64,000 nucleotides of DNA from Labia minor (lineage: Eukaryota > Arthropoda > Insecta > Dermaptera > Spongiphoridae). Below, one piece after another: positions 45,147-56,141 of this stretch (the first letter of the stretch is position 1; the number at the start of each line of letters is the position of its first letter). The notes under the pieces were generated by a model. The model had not been told where the DNA came from and made no database searches. It saw only the letters and a list, made by a program, of their open reading frames with translations. A program made the translations under genes and the position numbers. The stretch spans positions 64,877,719-64,941,718 of the forward strand of contig OY720348.1 of assembly GCA_963082975.1 (NCBI GenBank), written 5' to 3'.

Positions 45147-45756
45147 CACCATCTCGCCAGAGATTTTACTATTCCTTCTATCTCTCCTGAGATAGTATTG
45201 CGATCAGGAAAATTTTTGATGTTATGATTTTGATGTTTTTATACGTTTTGAAGGTTCCTGAGTCATTTGCACTAAGGTTGAGAAAAATGTCTGTGGGTGT
45301 ATGTGTGTGTGTAGACACGATTACGCAAAAACGGTTTGAGTTAAAATAATTAAATTTGGTATACGGGCATTATTTAAAATTTGTAGTTTTCTATCAACTT
45401 TTGAGAAATATAGCTCAACCGGAAGAGGGTCATTATATACTACGTTTTGATTTTTATTTCCTTTAAAGTGACTGTAAAAATAAAGTTATATGTTTGATAG
45501 TTTTTCAAATGATTGAAAATTGTATAAAACTGCTATATATAGAATTTCAGTTTGATTGAATCGCTGAAAGTACCGGAATTATTTTTTTAACACTGCAAAT
45601 CACGCGCCAACACGTGACGGAGCCATCAACAAAAAGTCAAACACGCGCTGTTTTAATAAATATTATTAATTAAATTTAATTTAAATATAATATATGTTAT
45701 TTAATCCAAATCAAATTGCGAGATAGTCGAGTGGAGACACTCCAGCTTATTTTATT
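45147..45756 (+). repeat. Family A element, copy A9, with a doubled 5' end
   Basis: The 5' side shows two starts (atctcgccagagattttact, then tcctgagatagtattgcgat), followed by a GT tract (about 45297-45312), a full interior, gcgagatagt, the hairpin and gcttatttt. Its 3' flank (to 45810) is shared with that of A7. Confidence 0.85.
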
Positions 45757-45805
45757 TTACATTCATTAATAACTCAAATTGATTTAAAAAAAATCCCTGG
45801 ATATT

Positions 45806-46386
45806 CCGATGTCGAGATTTTGATGTTTTTATACGTTTGGAAGGTCCCTGAGTCATTTTCACTAAGATTTAGCAAAATGTCTGTGTGTATGTGTGTATGC
45901 ATGTAGGTATGTATGTAGACAAGATTACCCAAAAACGGTTTGAGCTAGAATCATGAAATTTGCTACACCGGCATTATTCAAAATTCGTAGTTTTCTATCA
46001 ACTTTTAAGAAATGTAGCTCATCCGGAAGAGGGTCATTACATACTACATTTTCATTTTTTTTTTCCTCTAAAGTGACCGTAAAAATATTGATATATGTTT
46101 GATAGTTTTTCACATGATTAAAAATTGTATAAAACTGCTATATATAAAATTTCAGCTTGATTGAATCGCTGAAAGTACAGGAATTAATTTTTTAACACGT
46201 TTACTGGCGCCAGCACGTAACTCGGTCCATCAACAAAGAGCCAAACACGCGTTGGTTTAATAAATATTATTTATTAATTTTAATTTATAATTTAATTAAT
46301 TAAATTTAATTTAAATATAATATATTATGTTATTTAATTCAATTCAAATTGCGAGATAGTCGTGTGGAGACACTCCAGCTTATTTT
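45806..46386 (+). repeat. Family A element, copy A10
   Basis: Begins at gatgtcgagattttgatgtt (lacking the extreme 5' end). A GT/GTAT microsatellite lies at about 45882-45917. The 3' gcgagatagt, hairpin and gcttatttt are present. It is arranged in tandem with A9. Confidence 0.82.
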
Positions 46387-47440
46387 ATATTTATCCCCTT
46401 TACCTCCACCCATTTTCTTTAACATAAATTGCTTGAAAATATAATTATAAATAATATAATTTATTTCTTCTTCCCATTTCATTAATAGAGTACATATAAT
46501 TTTATTGATTCATTTTATACTTCAATCCCCCAGGTATTTTTTATTATTTTATTTATATATAATATATATATATACATAAATTATCTCATTTTTTCAAATA
46601 AAAATAAATATTAATAAATTTTAAAAAAATATACACTTACTATTATAATTTACATTTTTTTTTTTTCAAAATAAATATATATATATATATATAAAATTTT
46701 GAATTTCATTTACCAAACTAATAATCAAAACTTGGTTGGTGGTCAGTAATTTTTATAGGTAATAAAATTTTATGATTCCCCGTTTAAATTGAAACGAAAA
46801 TCGCCACTCATTTGATCTGTCTTATTAATGAATAATGCATATTTGAGAAATGTTGATGTCAGTGAGAAGGGAAAAATTTTTGCGAATGGAATTTTATTTT
46901 CCCGCCCATTCTTTATTGTTCTTGATAAAAATTGACAAGTTGAAAGGATGACTTTTCCGGTTTGTCGTCTCATATCCCCTACGAATTTCTTTAGGACGGT
47001 ATTCACGGACCTCCCATCCTTCTTCCATCCCCCTCCCCCTCGCAAGTACCGAGATTCATCTGGAATTCAATAGGAACGGTTGCAAATGAGGTGCTGTCCA
47101 GACAAGTCACTTTAGAGTGGGTTAGGTGGGGGGTGGGGTGGGGGGGGGGGTTTGGCTCACAGGAATGCAAAAAAATTATAACGAAAGAAAATAAATATAA
47201 AACAGGCTTAGAAATATTCCAAGGCCATAAGATGTTGGACCCATAAAAGATAGGGGCTCAACATGGACTGTCCTCCCCCCCCTCACCTACTCCTCTTTAT
47301 TAAATGTTTTTCTAATAATTATAATAAAAACTGGACAGCTGCAAATTCCATCATCATTTCTTTTTATTTCCCTCTTCACTCCCATTGTTTTTAATTAAGA
47401 GGAAATTTGCCTTTTATAGGGGATGTTTTTTTCTACTAGA
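46387..47440 (+). other. Glypican intron: unassigned DNA with G/C homopolymers
   Basis: 46790-47110 is less A+T-rich and has a 91-codon minus-strand frame without recognisable family. G runs at about 47128-47150 and C runs at about 47274-47282 follow. It may be a conserved non-coding block. Confidence 0.4.
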
Positions 47441-47489
47441 ACCTTATCTATAGGAGAGAACACGGTGACGTCATTGGTAGGCAAGAAAC

Positions 47490-47745
47490 TAGCAGGGTTA
47501 CCAATTTTATAGCAGATGATTGTGAATACGGACTAGTTTTTGAAAAAAATATGGTAGGGTTGCCAATTTTATAGCATATGATTGTGAAAACGGACTAGTT
47601 TTTGAAAAAATATGGTAGGGTTACCAATTTTATAGCATATGATTGTGAAAACGGACTAGTTTTTGAAAAAATATGGTAGCGTTACCAATTTTATAGCATA
47701 TGATTGTGAAAACGGATTAGTTTTTGGAAAAATATGGTTTTTAAA
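47490..47745 (+). repeat. Minisatellite, about 61-bp unit, four copies
   Basis: The unit contains agggttaccaattttatagc, atatgattgtgaaaacggac and tagtttttgaaaaaatatgg. Copies start near 47495, 47557, 47618 and 47679 with one to three differences each. A decayed unit recurs at about 47955-48000 and a reverse relative at 31985-32080. Confidence 0.9.
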
Positions 47746-48004
47746 TTTAAAATTTTTATATAATACTTATAAACATCATTTATAACGGGTAGATTCTTTT
47801 CTATTACTCTCAATAAAGTTTTCTCTAATCTACTTTAGGAAAATTTACAAAAAAAAAACACATTTATTTGATTTCCAAATTGTCTAAGATTATAAGATAA
47901 GATAGATAAGATTATCTAAAATTATAAGATAGAACACCTTGGCGTTTTTGGTAGGTAAGAAACTAGGAGGGTTATCAATTTTGTAGTATATGATTGTGTA
48001 AATG

Positions 48005-48300
48005 TAAACGATAGGTTCCCAAACTTTTTTTCTGTCGTAGATCCCTTGTCATGTTTTTCGGTTATGGGTAGACCACCTAAATTAATTTTGGTTTTTTATA
48101 AAAAAAAATTTACCCTTTTTTAGAGCCTTATTGAAAAATCAAAAATGTTTCTAAAGCCATGTCAGAAAAACGATTGACCTTTTGTTTAGAGACATATTGG
48201 AAAAAAATCAAAAAATGTTTCAAAAGCCTATTTTTTTTTTTAGACATATTCAAAAAATCCATGTCGGAAAACCCCCCTATTTTCATTTCATGGACCCCAA
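48005..48300 (+). mobile_element. Possible hAT-type MITE fragment
   Basis: It starts gataggttcccaaactttt, resembling hAT MITE ends (cagtggttcccaaact). Internal poly-T and gccatgtcagaaaa / ccatgtcggaaaa repeats follow. No right terminus or target duplication is identified. Confidence 0.4.
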
Positions 48301-48520
48301 AATTTGTTATTCGCTGCCGTGGCTTTTTCTAATTTCAAGACATTTCCACAAAACTGTTGATGCATCTTCAAAATTGTATAATCAGTCTCAAATTTTGAGA
48401 AAATTCATTTTCTCTCTTTATCTCAGTATCGTTTCATTGCCAACATCCTACGATTTATCTATCAAAATATTGAAGTGTATATATACAATTAAATTTAACA
48501 ACAATTCCAAAACAAAAAAA

Positions 48521-49118
48521 TATGGAGTGTCTCCATTCGACTATCTCGCAAATTTTAATTGGATTAATTAACATATATTATATTGAAATTAAATTTAATT
48601 AATTATAAATTATAAAATAAAATTAATAAATAATATTTATTTAACCAGCGCGTGTTTGGCTTTTTGTTGATGGCACCACGTCACGTGCTGGCGCGTGATT
48701 TGCAGTCAACGTATTACAAAATGAATTCTGGTACTTTCAGAGATTCAATCAAGCTAACATTCTACATATACAAACAATTTTTAATCACGTGACAAACTAT
48801 CAAACATATACCTTTATTTTTTCGGTCAGTTTAGAGGAAAAAAATCAAAACATGTTAGGTAATGACCCATTCCGGATGAGCTACATTTCTCAAAAGTTGA
48901 TAGAAAACTACGAATTTTGAAAAATGCCAGTGTACCAAATTCCATTATTTTAGCTCAAACCGTTTTTGCGTAATCTTGTCTAAATATACACATACACACA
49001 GACATTTTTCTCAACCTTAGTGAAAATGACTCAGGAACCTTCAAAACGTATAAAAACATCAAAATAATAACATCGAAAATTTTCCTGATCGCAATACTAT
49101 CTCAGGCGAGGTAGTAAA
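48521..49118 (-). repeat. Family A element, copy A11 (complete, minus strand)
   Basis: Has actacctcgc at the minus-strand 5' end, a GT tract, the complete interior, gcgagatagt, hairpin and cat/att end. It abuts partial copy A12 in the same orientation, with a T/A tract at the junction. Confidence 0.85.
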
Positions 49119-49121
49119 AAT

Positions 49122-49390
49122 GAAAAAGTGATAGGTAATGTCCCTCTTCTGTACGAGATATATTTCTCAAAAGTTGATAGAAAACTACGAATTTGGAAAA
49201 ATGCCCGTGTATCAAAATTCATGATTCTAGCTTAAACCGTTTTTGCGTAATCTTGTCTACATACACACATACAGACAGACATTTTTCCTCAACCTTAGTG
49301 AAAATGACCCATGAACCTTCAAAACGTATAAAAACAACAAAATCTCGACAATTTTCATGATCGCAATACTATCTCTAACGAGATAGTAAA
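49122..49390 (-). repeat. Family A partial copy A12
   Basis: This is the 5' half only on the minus strand (actatctcgttagagatagt to the tacctatcac block). It stops where A11 begins. Confidence 0.8.
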
Positions 49391-50675
49391 AACAGAATAT
49401 TACTTATATATCCAAATGCCATAAGGCTATATTGTTCATCTATTAATACAATTTTACTATAAATTAAATTGATTACAAACATGTAAATAAAATATTCATT
49501 AAAATAAATAAGATAGAAATTATTCGCTTTTGGCTGAGAGTGTTAATCCTGGCACATTGGAATCGATCAAGAAGCAATTGCCAAACTCGGCCCCAACTAA
49601 AGAAATCTATATTATTCCTGACGAATTGGTTGGATAACAACGAGAGTCATTTTTGAAACACACATTTATAAATAGGAAGTTTAAATATTTTCGCACCTTT
49701 AAAAATTTATCTTTAAAAACAAAACAAAACAATATACATTGTTTTCCAAAAAGGACTTTACAATTAGTAAAAAAATTAAATTGAATAAATAAAATTAAAT
49801 ATGTAAATAACTTAACACAAAATCGAAAAAAAATATATATAACTGAATAAACTCTAAATCTTTTTTATTCCATTTTATATATTTGTATGCATGAATGATA
49901 TTATTAAACAAAACAAAAACAATAATAATAATAGAATGTTAGAACATACCGATATCAATTCAACACCTGCGATTATCTGTTTTGTTGGTTTTTAATTTCA
50001 TTAATTTTAATTTAATACAAAAAAACAAAAACATTTTGAAATTTGTTGACTTGTTATATTATTTTTACTTAAAACATTTTTAATTAAACAAGTAGATATA
50101 AAAAATATTTCAAATGAACCATTCTATCGACATCATCCTGTTCTATGATTCAACAATCACTTCACTGAACCAACTACATATATACAAAAGACAAAAGCAA
50201 AAAAAAAACAAACTAGAAATTGGTGACAATCATTTCTGTAATATTTTCTATCTCTAATTAAATTTCTATATTAATCATTTTAGGATATTATTGAAATATT
50301 TATTTTGTAATATACATGTTGGACAAGCCGAAACAAAATAAAATATTGTTGAGCCTGTCGGATCCCCTGTGCCACTAGTGAAGGAGTTAAAAAAGAATTC
50401 TCAACTCTTTCACACGTGTTGGAAATAAAATTAATTGGGAAATGAACCCTAAAACAAATTTCACCAAAGAATGCAGTACGTTTGACTATTAGTGCTTAGG
50501 CGATTCGCCTTGGAGAACCAAGATCGGAAAGAAATAATAACAAATTAAATTAATCAAAATATCCGATGCTAACATATGGATCTGCAAAGGAAAAATTAGG
50601 TTCACTTTTTTTTTACAAATAAAAGAAAAAGGTTCGTTGCCACGTTATAATATTTAATGAAAAGAAAATTAATAT
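49391..50675 (+). other. Glypican intron, mostly A+T-rich; no gene seen
   Basis: Less A+T-rich patches lie at about 49530-49650 (gaatcgatcaagaagcaatt) and 50335-50560 (ctgtcggatcccctgtgcca). No product or repeat is recognised. Confidence 0.4.
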
Positions 50676-50930
50676 ACGAGGGTGGGATGAAAAGTTTCCG
50701 TCCTGACCAAGAAAAACGATGTTTTTCAATTTTTTTTTTTTTTTTGTTTTATTTTTCAAAATTCAAGATAGCTGAGACCTGTACGATGTCAGCTGAACGT
50801 GTGCGAAATATTTTGCAAAACCATTTGAATATGGAAAGCTGTGTGCAATGTGGGTGCCGCATTTCCTAACGTTAGACCAAAAATTGCTTCGAAAAACCAT
50901 TTCTACTTTTAAGAGAGTATCTTTAAAAAA
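50676..50930 (+). mobile_element. Second mariner type: 5' end plus transposase fragment
   Basis: Terminus-like tacgagggtgggatgaaaag and tttccgtcctgacc are followed, after a T tract and a deletion, by MSAERVRNILQNHLNM. In a second frame KLCAMWVPHFLTLDQKLLRK follows. These match mariner (STERVHNILNEVLGMRKLSARWVPR-LLTVDQK). The element is frameshifted and lacks the catalytic domain; it differs from the 59.7-kb type. Confidence 0.78.
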
Positions 50931-50952
50931 AGACCACTTCTAAAAATAAACT

Positions 50953-50989
50953 CTTGAAAAGGGTGCGAAAATGGACGCCGAAACGTCAT
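50953..50989 (+). ncRNA. Third hammerhead-like motif
   Basis: cttgaaaagggtgcgaaaat followed by ggacgccgaaacgtc has the same layout as the pair at 38303-38424 (box, short stem, gaaacgtc). It is probably a fossil piece of the same retroelement type. Confidence 0.35.
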
Positions 50990-51098
50990 GACTCCAATCT
51001 CATAATCAAACATGAAAATAACCAGGAAATAATTTGTTACAATATACACATGTAAAATAAATATATAAATAATAAATTATTCTACCAATCTATGTGAG

Positions 51099-51137
<39 letters not shown>

Positions 51138-51421
51138 TCAATGTTATGAGATCGAAAATTAATAAAAAAAAAGCATTTATATGGTGAGGGTATGACAATC
51201 AATCAATTTTCTTGTCAATCAAAATATTTGAGAGCAAACAAATATGTTTGGAACATATTCATTGATTGCTACATAAGTTACATTTTCCGCTACAAAGATA
51301 CTATATACCGTTGTTAAAATATTAAATGGATGAAAATAGAACAATCCTGGATAACTATCTGTCACACATTGGACAAGAAATCTTACATGGATTGCTGGAT
51401 TCATTTATGATTAATAAAAAA

Positions 51422-51998
51422 AATCTGGAGTGTCTCCACTCGACTATCTCGCAAATTTGAATTGGATTAAATAACATATATTAATTTAAATCAAATTAAA
51501 TTAATTAAATTATAAATTAAAATTAATAAATAATATTTATTAAACAAATGCGTGTTTGGTTCTTTGTTGATGGCATCACGTCACGTGTTGGCGAGTGAGA
51601 TTTGCAATGTTAAAAAATAATTCTGGTACTTTCAGCGATTCAATCAAGCTGAAATTCTATATATAGCAGTTTTATACAATTTTTAATCATGTGAAAAATT
51701 ATCAAACATATATCTTTATTTTTACGGTCACTTTAGAGGAAAAAAAATGAAAACTTGGTAGGTAATGACCCTCTTCTGGTTGAACAACATTTCTCAAAAG
51801 TAGAAAACTACGAATTTTGAATAATACCCGTATACAAAATTTCATTATTTTAGCTCAAACCGTTTTTGCATAATCTTATCTACATACACACCGACATTTT
51901 TCTAAAACTTTGTGAAAATGACTCAGGTACCTTCAAAACGTATAAAAACATCAAAATCTCGACTTCGAAAATTTTCGTGATCGCAATACTATAGTAAA
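51422..51998 (-). repeat. Family A element, copy A13 (minus strand)
   Basis: The 3' gcgagatagt, hairpin and interior are intact. At the 5' end the sequence runs gcaatactatagtaaaaata, so the actatctcgc box has been lost by a short deletion. Confidence 0.82.
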
Positions 51999-52367
51999 AA
52001 TAGACATTTAAAAAATAAGTAGTATGTATGTATGTATAATAAAAATGAATAAAAAGATAAAGGTATGAAATTAATAAAAAAAAAATTATATTAATAGCTA
52101 CTAATGAAAATTTAAATATTCAATATAATATTGTAATTAATCATATATTTACTATAAATATATATGTATATATATATATAAAAAATGAAAATTAATCAGA
52201 AGAAAACTTTAATAGTATAAAAATGTACAAATATTGATTTTCAAAAGATAAATACACTTAAAATAAAATAATTTTTTTTTCGATTTTCATATATCAAATA
52301 ATAATACTTAATAATAATTGAAGTGCTTTGTCTTCATTTCTTTTTGTGTTTTTTGTTTTTTTTTCAG

Positions 52368-52886
52368 ATCAACTTCGTGATTTATGCCGCCGATCAATAA
52401 ACAAAACCCAAACCCTATTCGATTTAGTATATAATCGTATCGCTCACGATGCCCGGTTGCCTTTCCAACTTTTCTACGCGAACCTTGTGAGTTACCTGGA
52501 AGTGACATCGGATCCCGAATCCCCACACATCACCAGTTTGACATCCGATGTGGATTTAGATGCAGCTGTCCGAAAACTGTTTTCGGAACTCTTTCCCCTA
52601 GTCTATCAACAAGCAGTGACGACGAGCACCCAACCACGATTTTCACCAGACTATGCAGCTTGTCTACAGCATGCTTCCTCCAATGGCGACATTCAACCGT
52701 TTGATCATCATCCCCAGACAATCGCCAGTGCTTTAAATAGAAATTTACAAGGGGCCCGGGTACTTTTACAAGCTCTACGATTGGGTGCTCAAGTACTTAA
52801 CACCACGGATCAAATTCTTATGGCCGGAATCAGTGATCAATGCCGAACTGCTCTTCTCCGGATGTCCTATTGCAGCAAATGTCACG
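52368..52886 (+). CDS. dally: Glypican (Dally/GPC3/5 class), main Cys-rich core exon
   Basis: This 519-nt exon is flanked by a long T-rich tract ending in cag and the donor gtatat. In the frame set by the previous exon (G|AT = Asp) it encodes about 173 residues starting DQLRDLCRRSINKT. Class-specific landmarks are LFSELFPLVYQQ (GPC3 has LFDSLFPVIYTQ), LLQALRLGAQVLNTTDQI (GPC3: LQALNLGIEVINTTDHL) and RMSYCSKCHG (GPC3: RMWYCSYCQG). Five Cys are visible. N-x-T sequons are present at NKT and NTT. The NTTD motif and overall match place it in the GPC3/5/Dally branch rather than the GPC1/2/4/6/Dlp branch. It ends one base into a Gly codon that the next exon completes. Base composition is clearly more G+C-rich than the flanking introns. 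It belongs to the extracellular helical core domain. Confidence 0.93.
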
Positions 52887-53143
52887 GTATATAACCATCT
52901 CCCTCTTCTCATTCCTTAATATAGATTCATCAAACACAAAAGTCCATTTTTTCATAACTCCATTAAAGAAATTAACTTAAAAAACATTCCTTTAAACATC
53001 TCTTCTTTACAAAAAGTAAAATGGTGACTTATCATCCAAAATAATTATAGAAAAATTAAATTCATTCATTCATTCATTAAAAAATTAATTTTATTTTTAA
53101 AAACAAAAACACTTTAGATGCATCTTAAGCAGTAAACATAGAT
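52887..53143 (+). other. Glypican intron segment; no feature
   Basis: A+T-rich sequence with a (CATT)n tract at about 53064-53078. Confidence 0.4.
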
Positions 53144-53436
53144 CAGTGATTCCCAAAGTGGACGCTACCGCTACAGCGATCCAGGGGGGCGGTGATGGCC
53201 ACAGATGCATTTAGAGAAAATTACTTGTATATTTTCTATTCTGAGATCAATAAATAAGATACATAATTTCAAGGTTTCTAATTTACACTTTTATTTATAA
53301 TATTTTGAAAATAGGTACATTTATCTTTCTGTTTAATTGTTATTAAAATTAAAAAAAAATATAATTTCCAAGGGGGCGCTGAGTAAATTTTTTTATGGTA
53401 AGGGGGCGCTTGGCCAAATAATTTTGGGAACCACTG
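53144..53436. mobile_element. hAT-type MITE with perfect 8-bp target duplication acatagat
   Basis: Left end cagtgattcccaaagtgg; right end in reverse complement cagtggttcccaaaatta. Perfect target copies lie at 53136-53143 and 53437-53444. gggggcg boxes lie inside each end. No transposase is present. Confidence 0.93.
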
Positions 53437-53793
53437 ACATAGATGAACTATCCCACTCACGGGGGTTACCCTCATGTATATACATTTTTTCTTGGGTATA
53501 CTTAAATTCACTCGGGTATTCTCGGACATTCCCGTCTTCACCCTGAATTGTATATACACTGCTAAACTTGGTACAATTCTTTCATTTCTAACATATTACC
53601 GAATTAAAATTAAAAACAAAAAAATAATGTGTTTCCATTTTTATATCATCAGATACAATTTTTACTTTATTTTCTGTTTTTAAAATGGAAAAGTGGCTCA
53701 CCTTGGGACACTTTTTTCAAACTTTTTGTTTCTTCAAGTTTTATTGATATTAATGTATTCTTCTCAAAATTTTGCATTCTCCTCCCCATAAAG

Positions 53794-54048
53794 CAGAGAT
53801 TCCCAATCTTTTCCGGTTTGCGGCTCCCTAAATAATCAGATTTTTTTCCCCGGCACCCTCAATACATCAAATTTTTTTCTACATTTTTGACTTTCTTTAA
53901 AAATTGGAAAACTTTCCTTTTTTTAAAGCGATTACCCATTTAACAGCGAAAAATTAAAAACTTATACTGACTATTTTCCTTGGGATAATATAAAACATCT
54001 AATTGGCGGCCCCCCTGGGAAGGGCGGCGCACACTTAGGGAATCACTG
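53794..54048. mobile_element. hAT-type MITE, diverged
   Basis: Left end cagagattcccaatc; right end in reverse complement cagtgattccctaagt, with a cggcgcac box. The target duplication is ccataaag / ccattgag (6 of 8). The interior is A+T-rich and non-coding. Confidence 0.82.
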
Positions 54049-54505
54049 CCATTGAGGTAATTTTCAGGTAATTAAAATAAAACTAACTATTAGCCTTAAT
54101 ATTTAATAAATTAGAAACAATAAATAAAGTAACTAGATGTTTTTACTTCTTTTCATCCGAATAAATATAAATCTACGTTTATTATTCTATTTTCTATAAA
54201 GAAATTATAAAAAAATTTAAATTTTTACATACGCAATTAGGTATGTGTGATTTGCGTATTAAGAACTGTTTTACCTTCGAGTCCCAATTTCGACCCCTTG
54301 GATCAAAACGACCTTTACTGTTGTTAAATAGTCCCCTGGGGGTTTATATGGTCCACTTTGACGACTCCAGTCCTCGTGGTCAGCTAGGGACCGTTAAAAG
54401 TAAATGTGAAAAGTTAAATAAATGAATTATAATTTACTTGGAATTATTTAATCAAGAAAACAAAATTATTTCATGTATAATAAGTTATTAGATAAGTAAT
54501 ATACC

Positions 54506-55407
54506 TAGGGTGACCATATTTCGACAAACCATTTTTTTTAGAACCAAATTGGAAAAATTTTGAAACAAAGTACGAAATGTTCAAGAACTTAGCCCGGAAA
54601 ACGTTTCACTTTTTTTTACCGACCGACGATAGTAAGGGAGGTATTGTTTTCACACCAAATTTCACATGTGGAGATTTGTACATATCTCCACGAAACATGC
54701 ATTTTCTTAACAGAAAAAAGTATTTTTAGCATGATGTCTGTCCGTCCGTCTGTCCGTCCGTATAGATGTGTACAGCCTGAACGGCTTAACGGATTTTGAT
54801 GAAATTTGGTATATTTACTTAATGCATCAGTGGGATGAATTGATCAACTTTTGGTGCAAATCCGGAAACCGGAAGTGGTAGTATTAGCGATCGACGATAA
54901 GAAGGGAAGGGTTATTTTCGCACCAAATTTCACATAAGGAGATTTTTTTACATATCACCACGAATGTATTGGTTTTATCATCGGGAAAAATCATCTTCAT
55001 TATGTTTTTCTTAATTTAAAATTATATGACGTCACCCAGCCCTTCATGACGTCACAGCCTCGGGTAACGCCGGCAACGCCGGCTACTTCAGCTATATATT
55101 ATAAATAAAATAAAATTAAAAATATTTATGTTATATCCATATCTGTTTTTTATTACATTAATAGATATATTAAAATTATTTGAAATTGTTTCTGTAGCTG
55201 GAAATTAATTTATTTCAAACCGTCGGTCGGTTCGGACCTGGCCACAGGTCAACTTATTTTAGAACAAAATTGAAAAAAAAGTACGAAATGTCCTAAATAT
55301 TTAAAAAAAACGGGACAATAGGCTGTCCCGAAGGCTTTTTCGGGACGCCGGGACAGACCAACTAAAAACGGGACAATCCCGGAAAAACGGGACGTTTGGT
55401 TACCCTA
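54506..55407. mobile_element. hAT-type MITE (tagggtgacc ends) carrying a family B insertion
   Basis: Ends tagggtgacc and ggttacccta are imperfect inverse copies. The 8-bp target duplication aatatacc is perfect at 54498-54505 and 55408-55415. The host sequence (aaccaaattggaaaaatttt ... gtacgaaatgtcctaaatat) is interrupted at 54618-55260 by copy B5. Related fragments lie at 13682 and 20711. Confidence 0.92.
54618..55260 (+). repeat. Family B element, copy B5 (complete), inside a hAT MITE
   Basis: Starts accgaccgacg directly after a T tract and ends cgtcggtcggt, gacctg-gcca-caggtc hairpin, aacttatttt, after which the MITE resumes at agaac. A short extra cggcaacgccggc palindrome sits near 55069. 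This copy defines both ends of family B. Confidence 0.92.
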
Positions 55408-55899
55408 AATATACCTATATATATTTATTTATTTTTTTTTTTTTCAAAATAAAAGTTAGCCTGGCATACATGTTGGGTATACTTGTATCAAAATGTATCA
55501 TCACAAATTTTGAAATTTTAAAATTTCTTGTTGTTTCTTGCTCCAGAACAATTATTACGCGTTCGTTTTAAAGAAAAGACTATAAATTTCATTATATTAC
55601 CTTTTATTTCTAAATATTTTCTTGAAAAATTCACTTGACTACTTATCCAAATTGTATATGATAGTTACTAGACATGTTCTAAAAATAAACATCTTAAAAT
55701 ATTCTAACCTGCTTTTTCAATTGAATCAAAACAACTCTGACAATTTGATTGTACTGTCCTTTCCCTACATTCACAAAAACTAAGAGTTAATTTAAAATTT
55801 AGGTCAAAAAATAAAGCAGACCCGAGGTACATTTAATAATATAATATAAGTAAATGAATATAAAATAATAAAAATAATTGGATTTTTATTATTTTTTAG

Positions 55900-56141
55900 G
55901 ACTCGGCCGCAATATCAAACCTTGCACTGGATATTGCTTGAACGTTCTCCGTGGATGTGTAAGCCATCATGCAGCTGAGCTCGACCTGCCATGGAATAGC
56001 TACGTTGATGCAATTGAAAAGCTCGCAATTGCACTTCGAGATCAACAACTTGGACTGAAAAAAACGCTTCTATCGCTTGATGAAAAAATCTCTGAGGCTG
56101 TGATGTATGCTCTTGAAAATGGACCTGAATTAGAACGAAAA
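55900..56141 (+). CDS. dally: Glypican (Dally/GPC3/5 class), KPC-x-x-YC exon
   Basis: This 242-nt exon has an acceptor tttttag and a strong donor gtaagt. It completes the Gly codon left by the previous exon, so the junction reads YCSKCHG-LGRNIKPCTGYC. That is the hallmark glypican motif (GPC3: YCSYCQG-LMMVKPCGGYC). It continues NVLRGCVSHHAAELDLPWNS and ends on a codon boundary at ENGPELERK. It contributes three conserved Cys (KPC, GYC, RGC). W-N/R-x-Y-(I/V)-x-(A/S) is a typical family stretch. The protein must continue, because the remaining conserved Cys, the glycosaminoglycan attachment region and the GPI signal are absent. Translation past the donor runs into A+T-rich intron and should not be annotated as coding. 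Confidence 0.93.

Noticed and set aside
45925-46113. Minus-strand frame over copy A10, and the similar ones at 24280-24516 and 26585-26827
   Set aside because: They are antisense readings of the non-coding family A repeat and recur only because the repeat recurs.
46770-47045. 91-codon minus-strand frame as a small protein gene
   Set aside because: No recognisable domain, start context or splice support; the local drop in A+T alone explains the open frame.
47490-47745. CRISPR-like array
   Set aside because: The repeats are contiguous 61-bp units without unique spacers, in a eukaryotic intron.
48182-48571. 129-codon frame as a gene
   Set aside because: It runs from a poly-T-rich MITE-like fragment into the end of family A copy A11; there is no domain or composition support.
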